Shown: positions 1 through 8,391, counted from the stretch's first letter. The stretch: 64,000 bases of DNA from Streptomyces aquilus (GCF_003955715.1 NZ_CP034463.1:2232001-2296000); one strand, 5' to 3'. Notes: generated from the letters alone by a model not told the origin. Made by a program: numbers and translations.

Positions 1-522
1 CTGCACCATGAGGAAGACGAAGAACGCCTCGGTGGCCAGGAACTTGCCCGCCACGAGCGGCACCATGGTGTCGACGAGTTCCAGCTTGCGGAACATCACG
101 TACTGCGGGATGAGCAGCACGTGGTACGGCAGCAGCAGCGTGCCGATCATCAGCGTGAACAGCAGGTTCCGCCCGGCGAACCCGATCTTGGCGAAGGCGT
201 ACGCGGTCAGCGAGCTGGAGATCACGACACCGACGACGGCGAGCCCGGCGTACGTCAGCGAGTTCAGGAAGAACGTGCTGATGGAGATGCCGGAGATACC
301 GTCGGCGAGCCCCGAGAAGTTCGCCCAGACCGGCTTGGCCGGCAGCAGGTCGATGCTGGCGATGATGTCCTTGCTGGGCTTGAACGAGGCACCGAGCACC
401 CAGATGACGGGGTAGAGGACGACGGCGAGGACGGCGAGCGCGCCGACGTGCCAGGCGATCGACCCGGTGCGCCGCCGCCCGCTCGCGGAACGGACGACAG
501 GAGTACTGGTGGCGCTGGTCAC
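1..522 (-). CDS. Carbohydrate ABC transporter permease, MalG type (partial, runs off the left edge)
   Basis: This is the inner-membrane permease of a binding-protein-dependent sugar importer. The first 174 codons are present and the 3' part, including the EAA loop that contacts the ATPase, lies outside the window. The GTG start overlaps the stop of the upstream permease by 4 bp (GTGA), so the two are translationally coupled. The visible protein has a basic N-terminus, a first membrane segment around residues 22-45, a periplasmic stretch, then further hydrophobic segments ending in FFVFLMVQ, which in the MalG family sits just before the EAA motif. With the upstream permease it should form the heterodimeric channel for the lipoprotein encoded at 1490-2779. 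The substrate cannot be told from the sequence. Confidence 0.9.
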   Translation of the reverse strand, partial: MTSATSTPVVRSASGRRRTGSIAWHVGALAVLAVVLYPVIWVLGASFKPSKDIIASIDLLPAKPVWANFSGLADGISGISISTFFLNSLTYAGLAVVGVVISSSLTAYAFAKIGFAGRNLLFTLMIGTLLLPYHVLLIPQYVMFRKLELVDTMVPLVAGKFLATEAFFVFLMVQ

Positions 523-1475
523 TTGGCGGCCTCCTCGTAGTGCACCCACTTCTTCTGCGACCAGAACAGGACCGCCGTGACAAGCGCCACCGCGACCACC
601 AGCGTCCAGGCCATCGCGGAGGCGAAGCCCATCTGGGCCTCCTTGAAGCCCTTCTGGTACAGGTAACAGGTGTAGACGAGGGTGGCGTCGGCGGGCCCGC
701 ACTGGGTGTTGGAGACGACGTACGCGGACCCGAACACCTGGAACGCGTGGATCGACTCCAGCAGCACGTTGAAGAACAGCACCGGGGAAATCATCGGCAG
801 GGTGATGTTCCAGAACCGGCGCAGCGGTCCGGCGCCGTCCATCTCGGCGGCCTCGTACAGCTCCTGCGGGACCTGCTTGAGACCGGCCAGGAAGATGACC
901 ATCGGCGCGCCGAACTGCCAGATGCTCAGCGCCACCAACGCGTACAGGACGTAGTCCGGGTTGCCGATCCAGCCGCCGACGTCGAGTCCGAAGACCTTCT
1001 GGGTACGGTCCACGATCGCGTCGTCCGAGAACAGCGCCCGCCACACGAAGCCGACGGAGACACTGGCGCCGATCAGCGAGGGCATGTAGAACGCGGCCCG
1101 GTACAGCCCCTGTCCGCTCCGCTTCTGCGCGAGCAGCAGCGCCACGCCGAGGGCCAGCAGCAGCTTGAGCGGGGTGGCCACGACGACGTACTTCAGCGTG
1201 ACCTCGACCGACTTCTGCCAGCGCGGGTCCTGGAACATGGTCGTGAAGTTGTCGAGGCCCACCCACTCCGGCGGGGTGAAGAGGTTGTAGCGGGTGAACG
1301 CGTAGTAGAGCGACGCGATCATCGGCCCCGCCGTGAGCACCAGGAACCCGGCGATCCACGGCGACATGAAGAGATAGCCGGCGATGTTCTCGCGGCGCCG
1401 CCCACGCCGCCCGGCGGCAGGAGCGGCGGACCGCTTCTTCGCCGGGCGCGCGGGCGCTTCCTTGACGAGCGTCAT
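519..1475 (-). CDS. Carbohydrate ABC transporter permease, MalF/UgpA type
   Basis: This 318-residue permease is the first of a pair. A Lys/Arg-rich cytoplasmic N-terminus of about 30 residues (AKKRSAAP...GRRGRRRE) is followed by six predicted membrane segments. The EAA loop is visible near residues 208-225 as YEAAEMDGAGPLRRFW, the docking site for the ATPase. The ATG start has GAGGGGA upstream. It lies 14 bp after the binding-protein gene and overlaps the next permease by 4 bp, so the three genes form one leftward operon. No ATPase gene is in the visible part. Streptomyces often energise such importers with the shared ATPase MsiK, which may apply here. Confidence 0.93.
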   Translation of the reverse strand: MTLVKEAPARPAKKRSAAPAAGRRGRRRENIAGYLFMSPWIAGFLVLTAGPMIASLYYAFTRYNLFTPPEWVGLDNFTTMFQDPRWQKSVEVTLKYVVVATPLKLLLALGVALLLAQKRSGQGLYRAAFYMPSLIGASVSVGFVWRALFSDDAIVDRTQKVFGLDVGGWIGNPDYVLYALVALSIWQFGAPMVIFLAGLKQVPQELYEAAEMDGAGPLRRFWNITLPMISPVLFFNVLLESIHAFQVFGSAYVVSNTQCGPADATLVYTCYLYQKGFKEAQMGFASAMAWTLVVAVALVTAVLFWSQKKWVHYEEAAK

Positions 1476-1489
1476 GGTGGTACGTCCCC

Positions 1490-2779
1490 TCAGCCCGCGA
1501 ACGCGGCCTTGGCCTCGCTGAACAGTGCCTTGGCGGCGTCGGCGGGCTTGGTCTTGCCCTGGGACACCTCGCCGGCGATGCGCAGGAACGCCGCCTCGAC
1601 GACATCGGCGCCGGACGGGTGCGGGGTGATCTTCCCGAGCACTCCGGCCTTGGCGACCTCTTCCTCGTACGCCTTGACGCCCTTGTTCTGGTCGTCGGTG
1701 GGCACGAACGCGTCGTACTGCTCGGTCGTGGAGAGGATGCCGCGGTCGTAGCCCATGATCTTGCCGACCTCGGGGTCGTGGACCATGAACGAGATGAACT
1801 GGGCGGCCTCCTTGGGGTGCTTGGTCCCGGAGAAGGCGCTGAGCATCAGCGAACCGAGGTACTGGCCGGTGTCCTTGCCGTCCGTGGTGGGGATGGGCGC
1901 GAGCCCGTAGTCCGACTCACCCTCGCCCTCGTAGCGGATGGAGAAGTTGTCCCAGGTGAACTCGGACGCGGCGAGCCCGGCCGACAGGCCCGACTTGGGC
2001 TGCACCTGCTCGATCTTCTTCGGGTCGGCGACGAGCCCGGACTTCACGCGCTTGTAGCCGTCCGCCCACCACTGCGTCAGGTCGTCCTCGGTGAAGCCGA
2101 GATCGGAGTCGGTGAAGAACGCCTTGCCGTTCTGACGGAGGTACAGGTCGTACAGGTACATGATGCCGAAGTAGCCGGTGTCGCCGGCGATCTTCAGCTT
2201 GTCCTGGATGGTCTGGAGGGCGTCGAAGTACTCGTCCCAGGTCCAGCCCATCTTCGCCTCGACGCCGGCCTTCTTGAAGGCCTTGAGGTCGATGACGAGC
2301 GCCATGGTGTTGGCGCCGACGGGGATGCCGAGCTGCTTGCCGTCGACCTGACCGTTCGCCAGAACGCCGTTGCGGAAGTTGTTCAGGTCCAGGTTCCCGG
2401 CGTCCGCCTGGGACTTGAGGTCCATCAGAACTCCGCGCTTGTCGTACTTGCGCAGGAATCCGACGGCATTCTGGAAAACGTCCGGCGGATTTCCACCGGA
2501 GGCTTGCGTCTGGAACTTCTCCCAGAACGCCGCGTAATCGGTGAATTCGGGCTTGATCTTGATCTTCGGGTACTTCTTCTCGAAGACCGCGATCGCCTTC
2601 TTCATGGCAATCGTCCGCGGCTCGCCGCCCCACCAGGCGTAACGGAGCGTCACATTCCCGTCACCGGAGCCGCTGTCACCGCCCCCGCACGCCGTCGTCG
2701 TCGCCAGCCCCAGCGCGGCCGCCGCTCCACCGGCCGCCTTCAGGATGGTACGCCTCTCAACATTCCTGCTGGTTCCCAC
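1490..2779 (-). CDS. Sugar ABC transporter substrate-binding lipoprotein
   Basis: This 429-residue family 1 extracellular solute-binding protein captures a sugar outside the membrane and delivers it to the two downstream permeases. The N-terminus carries a twin-arginine motif at residues 9-10 (ERRTILK), a short hydrophobic stretch and a lipobox ending TTAC with Cys31 as the expected lipidation site, so Tat export followed by lipidation is likely. The mature protein has the usual MalE-like features, including the repeated Trp/Tyr-rich region WWGGEPRTI after the signal. The start is GTG with GGAGGG seven bases upstream. It is the first gene of the operon and sits about 50 bp downstream of a LacI-type operator. 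The sugar is unknown. Confidence 0.93.
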   Translation of the reverse strand: MGTSRNVERRTILKAAGGAAAALGLATTTACGGGDSGSGDGNVTLRYAWWGGEPRTIAMKKAIAVFEKKYPKIKIKPEFTDYAAFWEKFQTQASGGNPPDVFQNAVGFLRKYDKRGVLMDLKSQADAGNLDLNNFRNGVLANGQVDGKQLGIPVGANTMALVIDLKAFKKAGVEAKMGWTWDEYFDALQTIQDKLKIAGDTGYFGIMYLYDLYLRQNGKAFFTDSDLGFTEDDLTQWWADGYKRVKSGLVADPKKIEQVQPKSGLSAGLAASEFTWDNFSIRYEGEGESDYGLAPIPTTDGKDTGQYLGSLMLSAFSGTKHPKEAAQFISFMVHDPEVGKIMGYDRGILSTTEQYDAFVPTDDQNKGVKAYEEEVAKAGVLGKITPHPSGADVVEAAFLRIAGEVSQGKTKPADAAKALFSEAKAAFAG

Positions 2780-2828
2780 AGTCGGGCCCTCCCCGCAGCG
2801 TCGTTGCCGCCTGCATGAATCGTTTCAA

Positions 2829-2840
2829 GTAAGCGCTTGC
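2829..2840. promoter_or_regulatory. LacI-family operator upstream of the sugar importer
   Basis: The sequence GTAAGCGCTTGC is a nearly perfect palindrome (core AAGCGCTT) centred on a CG step, the hallmark of LacI/GalR operators. It lies 50-61 bp upstream of the binding-protein start and probably overlaps the promoter. The regulator is not in the window; in Streptomyces it is commonly encoded beside the permeases and would then lie off the left edge. Confidence 0.65.
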
Positions 2841-3063
2841 TGGCACAAGCTACGAGGGGCCTCGGGGTGCGTCAATGATTCGGACAGGATTTTCTTGCGG
2901 GGCGGCTGGGCGAGTTGACGGCACAGTGGCGAACTGTGCTGCGGCACAGAGGGCGAAGCCGCAGGTGAGGAGGGTGAGTTCGAGCGGCCGAACGCGAACT
3001 GGACGGCCGCACCCGGAGGTTGTCCGGCCGAAACTCGCCGACGGAGCCGGAGTCGGGAACGAC

Positions 3064-3095
3064 GACGGCCCGCCTGCTCTCGCAGACGGGCCGTC
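3064..3095 (-). terminator. Hairpin terminator after tRNA-Val(CAC)
   Basis: Arms GACGGCCCG (3064-3072) and CGGGCCGTC (3087-3095) pair perfectly, and CTGC/GCAG extends the pairing inside the loop. It begins 8 bp beyond the 3' end of the tRNA in the direction of transcription. The rest of the space down to the importer gene, apart from the LacI operator, shows nothing I can assign. Confidence 0.7.
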
Positions 3096-3103
3096 GCATC
3101 CGG

Positions 3104-3175
3104 TGGGCGATACTGGGTTCGAACCAGTGACCTCTTCGGTGTGAACGAAGCGCTCTCCCACTGAGCTAATCGCCC
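3104..3175 (-). tRNA. tRNA-Val (anticodon CAC)
   Basis: This is a 72-nt cloverleaf with acceptor stem GGGCGAT/ATCGCCC, anticodon loop TTCACAC closed by CTTCG/CGAAG, and a T loop containing TTCGAAC. The anticodon CAC reads GTG, a frequent codon in this GC-rich genome. CCA is not encoded. It is a single gene, separate from the Val(GAC) cluster at 9.9-10.2 kb. Confidence 0.96.
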
Positions 3176-3238
3176 GGACGCAGGAAGAACATTACCCCAT
3201 GTCAGGGGGTGCCTGAGCACCCCTCGCACGGCCGGTGG

Positions 3239-3691
3239 TCACTGGTCCTTGATGTTCCAGGGCATCTCGAAGCCGAACTTGTAGACATAGACCCCGACGA
3301 GCGCGGCCACGATCACCAGGCCGATCGACGTCAGGATGATGTTGCGCCGGCGGACCTTGGGGTCGAGCGCGCGCTGTGCCGCCTCGGTCACCTTGCGTTT
3401 CGTCCAGCGAAGCACCAGCTGGGCCCAGACGAACTCGGTCGCCCAGATCGCCATGCCGCCGAAGATCACGACCCAGCCCGGCCCCGGCAGCGGAAGCATG
3501 ATGATGCCCAGGACCACGACCGCGAGGCCGATGATGAAGATGCCGACCTGCCAGCTCAGGTGCAGCACGCGGCGGGCCTTGATGAATTCCGGCGCTTTCG
3601 AGCCGAGCCCCTGCTCGCCCTGCGCCCCACCGGTCTGCGTCTCGTCCGATGCCACGGCCACCTCGGCCCGCTCGTCACTCCCCGTGTTCAT
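3239..3691 (-). CDS. PGPGW / TIGR02611 family membrane protein
   Basis: This is a small membrane protein of about 150 residues. The diagnostic motif LPLPGPGWVVIFGG lies between two hydrophobic segments, and a third hydrophobic segment near the C-terminus (ILTSIGLVIVAALVGVYVY) precedes the tail. The N-terminal 40 residues are polar. I chose the ATG at 3691 (MNTGSDERAE); an in-frame ATG 33 bp upstream is also possible and neither has a strong Shine-Dalgarno. Family members are widespread in Actinobacteria next to ssgB and their function is unknown. It is divergent from ssgB with about 190 bp between the start codons, which must hold both promoters. Confidence 0.85.
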   Translation of the reverse strand: MNTGSDERAEVAVASDETQTGGAQGEQGLGSKAPEFIKARRVLHLSWQVGIFIIGLAVVVLGIIMLPLPGPGWVVIFGGMAIWATEFVWAQLVLRWTKRKVTEAAQRALDPKVRRRNIILTSIGLVIVAALVGVYVYKFGFEMPWNIKDQ

Positions 3692-3882
3692 ACAGCCAAA
3701 CCCTACCGGAGAGAAACCGGTCACCGGAATGGTCGTACCTCGCGAACAGGACCTCGGCCGGAAGAGTTACGTAAAGGCACGCAAAACACTCAGAGGGGTT
3801 TACAACGGCACCGTAGGTGGCATGTCGATTTCGCCGACGTGCGAATCCCCGAGCGCACACTGAGCGAAAGGCCCTGGCGCTT

Positions 3883-4296
3883 ATGAACACCACGGTCAGC
3901 TGCGAGCTGCACCTGCGCCTCGTTGTGTCGAGCGAGTCCTCCCTGCCTGTCCCCGCAGGCCTGCGGTACGACACGGCCGACCCCTACGCCGTGCACGCCA
4001 CCTTCCACACCGGAGCCGAGGAGACCGTCGAGTGGGTGTTCGCCCGCGACCTCCTCGCGGAGGGCCTCCACCGGCCCACCGGCACCGGCGACGTCCGAGT
4101 CTGGCCGTCGCGCAGTCACGGTCAGGGCGTCGTGTGCATCGCCCTGAGCTCTCCGGAGGGCGAAGCCCTGCTCGAGGCCCCGGCACGGGCCCTGGAGTCG
4201 TTCCTGAAGCGCACGGACGCCGCGGTGCCCCCCGGCACCGAGCACCGGCACTTCGACCTCGATCAGGAGCTCTCGCACATCCTGGCGGAAAGCTAG
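3883..4296 (+). CDS. ssgB: Sporulation-specific cell division protein SsgB
   Basis: SsgB, 137 residues, is the SsgA-like protein that marks future septum sites in sporulating aerial hyphae and recruits FtsZ. The protein begins MNTTVSCELHLRLVVSS and matches my memory of S. coelicolor SsgB in length and sequence over most of its span, including YAVHATFHTG and the FDLDQELSHIL C-terminus. The ATG at 3883 has GAAAGG about 13 bases upstream. It stands alone, divergent from the PGPGW protein. In S. coelicolor ssgB is reported to depend on the stress sigma factor SigH; I could not identify a matching promoter with confidence in the 190-bp gap. Confidence 0.97.
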   Translation: MNTTVSCELHLRLVVSSESSLPVPAGLRYDTADPYAVHATFHTGAEETVEWVFARDLLAEGLHRPTGTGDVRVWPSRSHGQGVVCIALSSPEGEALLEAPARALESFLKRTDAAVPPGTEHRHFDLDQELSHILAES

Positions 4297-4550
4297 GGCG
4301 AGGCCCCACCAAGCCGCCCGGCGCCGTCGACTCGGGGTGACGGCTCGGGCCAAGACAACCACATAGGTACGTGCACCGGCGCTGTCACCGCGGATCCTCG
4401 CGGGACGGCGCCGGTGCGCTTGTGCTGTCCGTCCGCCGCGCGCCGGCGCGGTATCCGGGCAGCCGCGACCGATACAGCCGCTCGGGAAGCCACTACCATC
4501 GGCCAGCATCGGCGGGCACCCGCCCGACCCCCCAGGCCAGGGAGCGAAAT

Positions 4551-5111
4551 GTGCTGATCACCCATGACACCCGGTGTGCCCTCGATGCCGTGGTGGATCT
4601 GGTGAACACCGCACCGGAGGACACCACGACCCCGGACGCGCTGCCGGACCTCGTCGCTCTCGAGGATTTCGTACGAAAGCACGAGATCAGTGATGTCGGG
4701 GTGCTCTCCGAGTTCGACCTCTCCGCGGTGCGCAAGATCCGCGGGCGGTTCGCCGCGATCTTCTCGGCCCCGGACGCCCGGACCGCCGCCGGGATGATCA
4801 ACGAGCTGGTCGCCGCGGCGGGCACCACGCCCCGGCTGACGGATCACGACGGCTACGACTGGCATGTGCACTACTTCGCCCCGGGCGCCTCCGTCGCCGA
4901 TCACCTGGCGGCGGACTGCGGGATGGCGCTGGCCTTCTTCGTGGTCGCCGGGGAGCAGGAGCGGCTGCGGCGCTGCGAGGCGCCGGACTGCCGGCGCGCC
5001 TTCGTCGACCTCTCCCGCAACCGGTCGCGGCGCTACTGCGACAGCCGCACCTGTGGGAACCGGCTGCACGTGGCCGCCTACCGGGCGCGTCGGAAGGAAG
5101 CGGCGGGCTGA
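4551..5111 (+). CDS. CGNR zinc-finger protein, likely transcription regulator
   Basis: This 186-residue protein has an N-terminal ABATE-type domain (about residues 1-130, starting LITHDTRCALDAVVDLVNT) and a C-terminal CGNR zinc finger. The finger has the pattern CEAPDC, 16 residues, then CDSRTCGNR, giving four Cys ligands, followed by a basic tail (YRARRKEA) suited to nucleic acid binding. The GTG at 4551 is preferred because GGAG lies 6 bases upstream and the domain begins there. The upstream 250 bp has no other gene. It faces the small gene at 5194-5346, with a strong shared terminator between them. The regulon is unknown. Confidence 0.9.
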   Translation: MLITHDTRCALDAVVDLVNTAPEDTTTPDALPDLVALEDFVRKHEISDVGVLSEFDLSAVRKIRGRFAAIFSAPDARTAAGMINELVAAAGTTPRLTDHDGYDWHVHYFAPGASVADHLAADCGMALAFFVVAGEQERLRRCEAPDCRRAFVDLSRNRSRRYCDSRTCGNRLHVAAYRARRKEAAG

Positions 5112-5153
5112 GGACCCGGCCGCTCAGGGGGACCTCGATCTCACGGTGTCGAC

Positions 5154-5184
5154 GCGGTACCCGGCGGGTGGCGCCGGGTACCGC
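5154..5184. terminator. Bidirectional terminator between convergent genes
   Basis: A perfect 13-bp inverted repeat, GCGGTACCCGGCG and its complement, is separated by a 5-nt loop (GGTGG). It lies between the ends of the CGNR gene (+) and the 50-residue protein gene (-) and can serve both. Confidence 0.85.
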
Positions 5185-5193
5185 GGGAACGGC

Positions 5194-5346
5194 TCACAGC
5201 AACAGCAGATCGTGCAGCGCAGCCATGAGCAGCAGACACCCGATCACCGCAAGGAAGATCATCAGCGGTGGCTGGGAAAGGGCGAAAAGGCACCCGCGCG
5301 GCTCGTCCTGAGGTGGCGCGGCGTCGCTCTGTGTCGTGTCCAGCAT
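5194..5346 (-). CDS. Small single-span membrane protein (50 residues)
   Basis: This short reading frame encodes 50 residues: a polar, Pro/Asp/Gln-rich N-terminus (MLDTTQSDAAPPQDEPRG), then PPLMIFLAVIGCLLLMAAL as one membrane span and a short hydrophobic tail ending LHDLLLL. It is supported by its position, facing the CGNR gene across a perfect terminator hairpin, and by a clear cytoplasmic-tail plus membrane-anchor design. The ATG at 5346 has only a weak GCGAG upstream, and the frame stays open further upstream without a better start. Function is unknown. Confidence 0.6.
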   Translation of the reverse strand: MLDTTQSDAAPPQDEPRGCLFALSQPPLMIFLAVIGCLLLMAALHDLLLL

Positions 5347-5501
5347 CTCGCGGGCGATGATGACGCAGACAGCACCCCTCGCGTTACCAACACGCCCGGA
5401 ATCGCAGGGTAGTTCGCCGGATCCCGTGATGTCCGGTCCAGAACGTTCACGTTCGCGTTCGGATCGGGGCCGACTGTGTCGTTTCAGTCAGTCTGCGTCC
5501 G

Positions 5502-5942
5502 TCATATGCCGTGCTTCTTCAGGATGGCCTCGATGTCGCTGAAGTCCTCCGCGGACCCGGAGCGCGGTGCGGCGGCCGGGCGGGACGCGGGGCGGGCGCT
5601 CGGGCCGAGGGAGGGGGCCGAGGCCGCCGGGGCGACCGCCTCACGCTGAGCCGACCGGGCCGCCCTGCGCTCCTTGCGGGTGCCGCCGCGGCGGCGTTCC
5701 ACCGCGCGCGTGCCGGAGAAGAGCAGCCAGGCGGCGCCGAGCACCGCGAAGCCGGCCCACGCCGTGACGCTGAACGCCGTGTCGGCCGCCCACTCGACGA
5801 CGCCGGTCATCACCAGCCCGATCGGCACGAGGGAGTACGCGGCGATCCGGGCGGCCGCGAGGAAGCGCTTGCGGTACGCCGTGACGGCCGCGATGCCCAG
5901 GCCGGCCGCGGAGACGGCGGAACAGACGGTCTCGGCAATCAT
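5502..5942 (-). CDS. Hypothetical membrane protein with conserved C-terminal DFSDIEAILKKHGI tail
   Basis: This protein of about 146 residues has hydrophobic segments at roughly residues 1-20, 28-48 and 55-75, followed by a basic stretch (ERRRGGTRKERRAARS), an Ala/Pro/Ser-rich linker and the C-terminal helix SAEDFSDIEAILKKHGI. The start at 5942 is fixed by GGAGGA four bases upstream; the frame extends upstream but without a ribosome site. The tail resembles short helical docking peptides, but this is only an impression. I do not recognise the family. It is divergent from the DsbA-like gene. Confidence 0.75.
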   Translation of the reverse strand: MIAETVCSAVSAAGLGIAAVTAYRKRFLAAARIAAYSLVPIGLVMTGVVEWAADTAFSVTAWAGFAVLGAAWLLFSGTRAVERRRGGTRKERRAARSAQREAVAPAASAPSLGPSARPASRPAAAPRSGSAEDFSDIEAILKKHGI

Positions 5943-6127
5943 CCGGTCCTCCAGGGCAGGGTCGGTCGGGCAGTTCGTCCCTTCCATCCTGCACCGCCCG
6001 AACCCCATGGGGCCATGCTCCGACAGGACATCAGGGACATCTCCGGGTCGGATCATCCGCAGGTGCCGGTCGAAGGGGGCACCAGGGCCGATTCGGTCGT
6101 TCGCAGGTCGGCTGGGAGACTGAGGGC

Positions 6128-6649
6128 ATGAGTGACTCCTCCCCCGTGCCTCCCGTCGTTCCCGTGCTCGATGTCTGGTGCGAGCTTCAGTGCGCCGACT
6201 GCCGTGACGCCCTGGACGACATCCGGGCTCTGCGGGCCCGCTACGGCGACCGGCTTGAGGTGCGCCTGCGGCACTTCCCGCTGGAGAAGCACAAGCACGC
6301 CTTCGCCGCCGCGCAGGCCGCCGAGGAGGCCGCGGAGCAGGGCAAGGCGTGGGAGTACGTCGAGGCCGTGCTGGGGCGGGTCGAGGAGCTGGACCGTGCG
6401 GGAGAGCCCTTCCTGGTCGAGGTGGCCGGTGAACTGGGCCTCGACGCCGAGGAGTTCGACACCGCGCTGATCGACGGCCGGCACATCCTGATCGTGGACG
6501 CCGACCAGGCCGAGGGCAAGGCGATCGGCGTGACCGGCACCCCGACGTACGTCGTCGACGGTGAGCGTCTCGACGGCGGCAAGAGCCAGGAGGGCCTGCG
6601 CGAGCGCATCGAGGAGATCGTGGACCGGCTGCTGGCCGAGAACGCCTGA
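6128..6649 (+). CDS. DsbA/FrnE-family thioredoxin-fold protein
   Basis: This 173-residue protein is a two-domain DsbA-like fold: a thioredoxin half with a CADC active site (Cys22 and Cys25), an inserted helical domain (about residues 50-125) and the cis-proline loop GTPTYVV near residue 140. No signal peptide is visible, so it probably works in the cytoplasm as a thiol oxidoreductase or as a glutathione-S-transferase-kappa/FrnE relative. Unusually, the first Cys pair is preceded by CELQ, so there are three cysteines in eight residues (CELQCADC). The promoter lies in the 185-bp gap to the divergent membrane gene. Confidence 0.88.
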   Translation: MSDSSPVPPVVPVLDVWCELQCADCRDALDDIRALRARYGDRLEVRLRHFPLEKHKHAFAAAQAAEEAAEQGKAWEYVEAVLGRVEELDRAGEPFLVEVAGELGLDAEEFDTALIDGRHILIVDADQAEGKAIGVTGTPTYVVDGERLDGGKSQEGLRERIEEIVDRLLAENA

Positions 6650-6678
6650 ACCCCGCGGCTCCACAGACCCGTCGACGG

Positions 6679-7503
6679 CTACAGCAGCGGCTTGTAGAAG
6701 GCGTACCGCGTCGTCTCGTAACCCAGTGACTCGTACAGCCGCTCGGCCGGGGTGTTGCCCGCGAACACGTTGAGGCCCAGGGTGCCGCTGCCGACGGCGT
6801 GTGCCTGGGTCTCCGCCAGGAGCATCAGGGCGCGGCCGTGGCCGTGGCCCCGGTGGGCCGGGTCCACCTCGACGTCGTAGACGAACGGCTTGCCGTCCCG
6901 CAGGGCGAGCCACAGGACGCCCACGCGCGTGCCCTCGTGTTCGAGGATGGTGAGCCACGTGTCCTCGGTGGCGAAGCCCTGCGGCAGGAGTGTGTCGTGG
7001 TCGCGCTGCGACTTGGCGCGGGCCTCGGCCTCGGGCACGCCCCGGGCGATCCAGGTGCGCGCGTAGTCCTCGGACTCGTGCACCAGCCAGGCGTCGAAGT
7101 CGGCCTCGGTCATGGGGCGGGCCCGGTAGCCGGCCGGCAGCGTCGGCGGGGTGTCGGCGAGCCGCTTCCGCATTCCGCGGTTGCGCAGGACGTAGCCGAG
7201 CGCCCGGACGAGCCGTAGCGCCGCCTCCTCGGTCGCGGCGACGCCGATCTCGATCTCCCGGCAGCCCCAGCCGCGCGCGACCTCCTCGGCGGCCAGCGCG
7301 GCCACCGTCCCCCGGCCCCGGCGCCGGTCGGGCTCCTCGATGCTCAGATCGTGGATGCGCGCCACCGAGGCGCCGAAGGCGGGCGACGTGCCGAGGTGGA
7401 CGGCGCCGACGGGACGGCTGTTCACGCACACCTGGTAGCGGCGTGAACGCGTGCCGTCGGCATGCTGTTGGAGCGGCTCGGTCGGCCGCAGGGTGGTGGT
7501 CAT
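6679..7503 (-). CDS. Tandem GNAT-fold acetyltransferase
   Basis: This 274-residue protein carries two GNAT units. The N-terminal one (about residues 25-115) has the acetyl-CoA loop in the form RRRGRGTVAA and ends LGYVLRNRGMRKRL. The C-terminal one (about 125-274) has VEVDPAHRGHGHGRALM as motif A and NVFAGNTPAERLYESLGY as motif B, and looks like the active domain. Tandem GNATs of this type are known (mycothiol synthase MshD is one), but this is not obviously MshD and the substrate is unknown. The gene ends 30 bp from the convergent dsbA-like gene and follows pabC on the same strand with a 66-bp gap. Confidence 0.88.
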   Translation of the reverse strand: MTTTLRPTEPLQQHADGTRSRRYQVCVNSRPVGAVHLGTSPAFGASVARIHDLSIEEPDRRRGRGTVAALAAEEVARGWGCREIEIGVAATEEAALRLVRALGYVLRNRGMRKRLADTPPTLPAGYRARPMTEADFDAWLVHESEDYARTWIARGVPEAEARAKSQRDHDTLLPQGFATEDTWLTILEHEGTRVGVLWLALRDGKPFVYDVEVDPAHRGHGHGRALMLLAETQAHAVGSGTLGLNVFAGNTPAERLYESLGYETTRYAFYKPLL

Positions 7504-7569
7504 CAGGGGTGTTCTACCCGCTGCCGTGCTCCGGGGCAGCCCAATATTCGGGACGGGCCGAGTGGGCTG

Positions 7570-8391
7570 TCACGGATCGAGGTCGTTCCCCGCCCGCTCG
7601 TCGAAGATCCGCATGGCCTTCGCGGTCACCGGTCCCGGCGCACCGGGCAGTTCGCGGTCGTCGACGCGGTGCACGGCCTGTACGTCGCGCAGGGTGGAGG
7701 TGAGGAAGACCTCCTCGGCCCGCTCCAGGACGTCCAGCGGCAGGTCGGTCTCCTTGGCGCCGGTCCATTCGACCGTCAACGCGCGCGTGATGCCCGCGAG
7801 GCAGCCGGAGGCGAGCGGCGGAGTATGGAGCTCGCCGTCCAGGACGACGAAGACGTTCGACCCGGTGCCCTCGCAGAGCTGTCCGACGGTGTTGGCGAAC
7901 AGCGCCTCCGAGGCACCCTGGCCGTGCGCGCGGGAGAGCGCGACGACGTTCTCGGCGTACGAGGTGGTCTTCAGGCCCGTCAGGGCGCCGCGTTCGTTGC
8001 GGGTCCAGGGGACGGTGATCGCGGCCGTGGTGTCGGGGCGCCGCTTGGTCTCGCCGAGGGCGACGACCAGGGTCGGGCCGTGTTCACCGCGGTCGGAGCC
8101 GAGGGGGCCGTGGCCGCCGGTGTAGGTGATGCGCAGCCGGCCGAGCGGCATCGGGTTGGCGTCGAGGACGGCGGCGCAGGCGCGGCGCACCTCGTCGAGG
8201 TCCGGGTCGGGCAGACCGAGACCGCGCGCCGAAAGGGTCAGCCGGTCCAGGTGCCGGGTCAGGGCGAACGGGCGGCCGTCCACCGCCTTCACGGTCTCGA
8301 AGATGCCGTCGCCCACGGTCAGCCCGTGGTCGAAGACGGAGACGCGGGCGGACTCGCTGTCCTGGAGCCCGCCGTCGAGCCAAATCCTCAC
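7570..8391 (-). CDS. pabC: Aminodeoxychorismate lyase (PabC-like, class IV PLP enzyme)
   Basis: This 273-residue branched-chain-aminotransferase-fold enzyme most likely converts 4-amino-4-deoxychorismate to p-aminobenzoate and pyruvate for folate synthesis. It starts MRIWLDGGLQDSESARVSVFDHGLTVGDGIFET, the class IV N-terminal signature. The PLP lysine lies in LTGLKTTSY, and EALFANTVGQLCEGTGSNVFVV carries the phosphate-binding segment. The GTG start has AGGTAGGG upstream. The pabB-like gene lies 70 bp upstream on the same strand, which supports lyase rather than D-amino-acid or branched-chain aminotransferase activity, though those folds are close. Confidence 0.87.
   Translation of the reverse strand: MRIWLDGGLQDSESARVSVFDHGLTVGDGIFETVKAVDGRPFALTRHLDRLTLSARGLGLPDPDLDEVRRACAAVLDANPMPLGRLRITYTGGHGPLGSDRGEHGPTLVVALGETKRRPDTTAAITVPWTRNERGALTGLKTTSYAENVVALSRAHGQGASEALFANTVGQLCEGTGSNVFVVLDGELHTPPLASGCLAGITRALTVEWTGAKETDLPLDVLERAEEVFLTSTLRDVQAVHRVDDRELPGAPGPVTAKAMRIFDERAGNDLDP

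Noticed and set aside
2825..3229. Minus-strand frames of 75-134 codons around the tRNA-Val(CAC)
   Set aside because: They run through the tRNA gene and its terminator and have no ribosome site.
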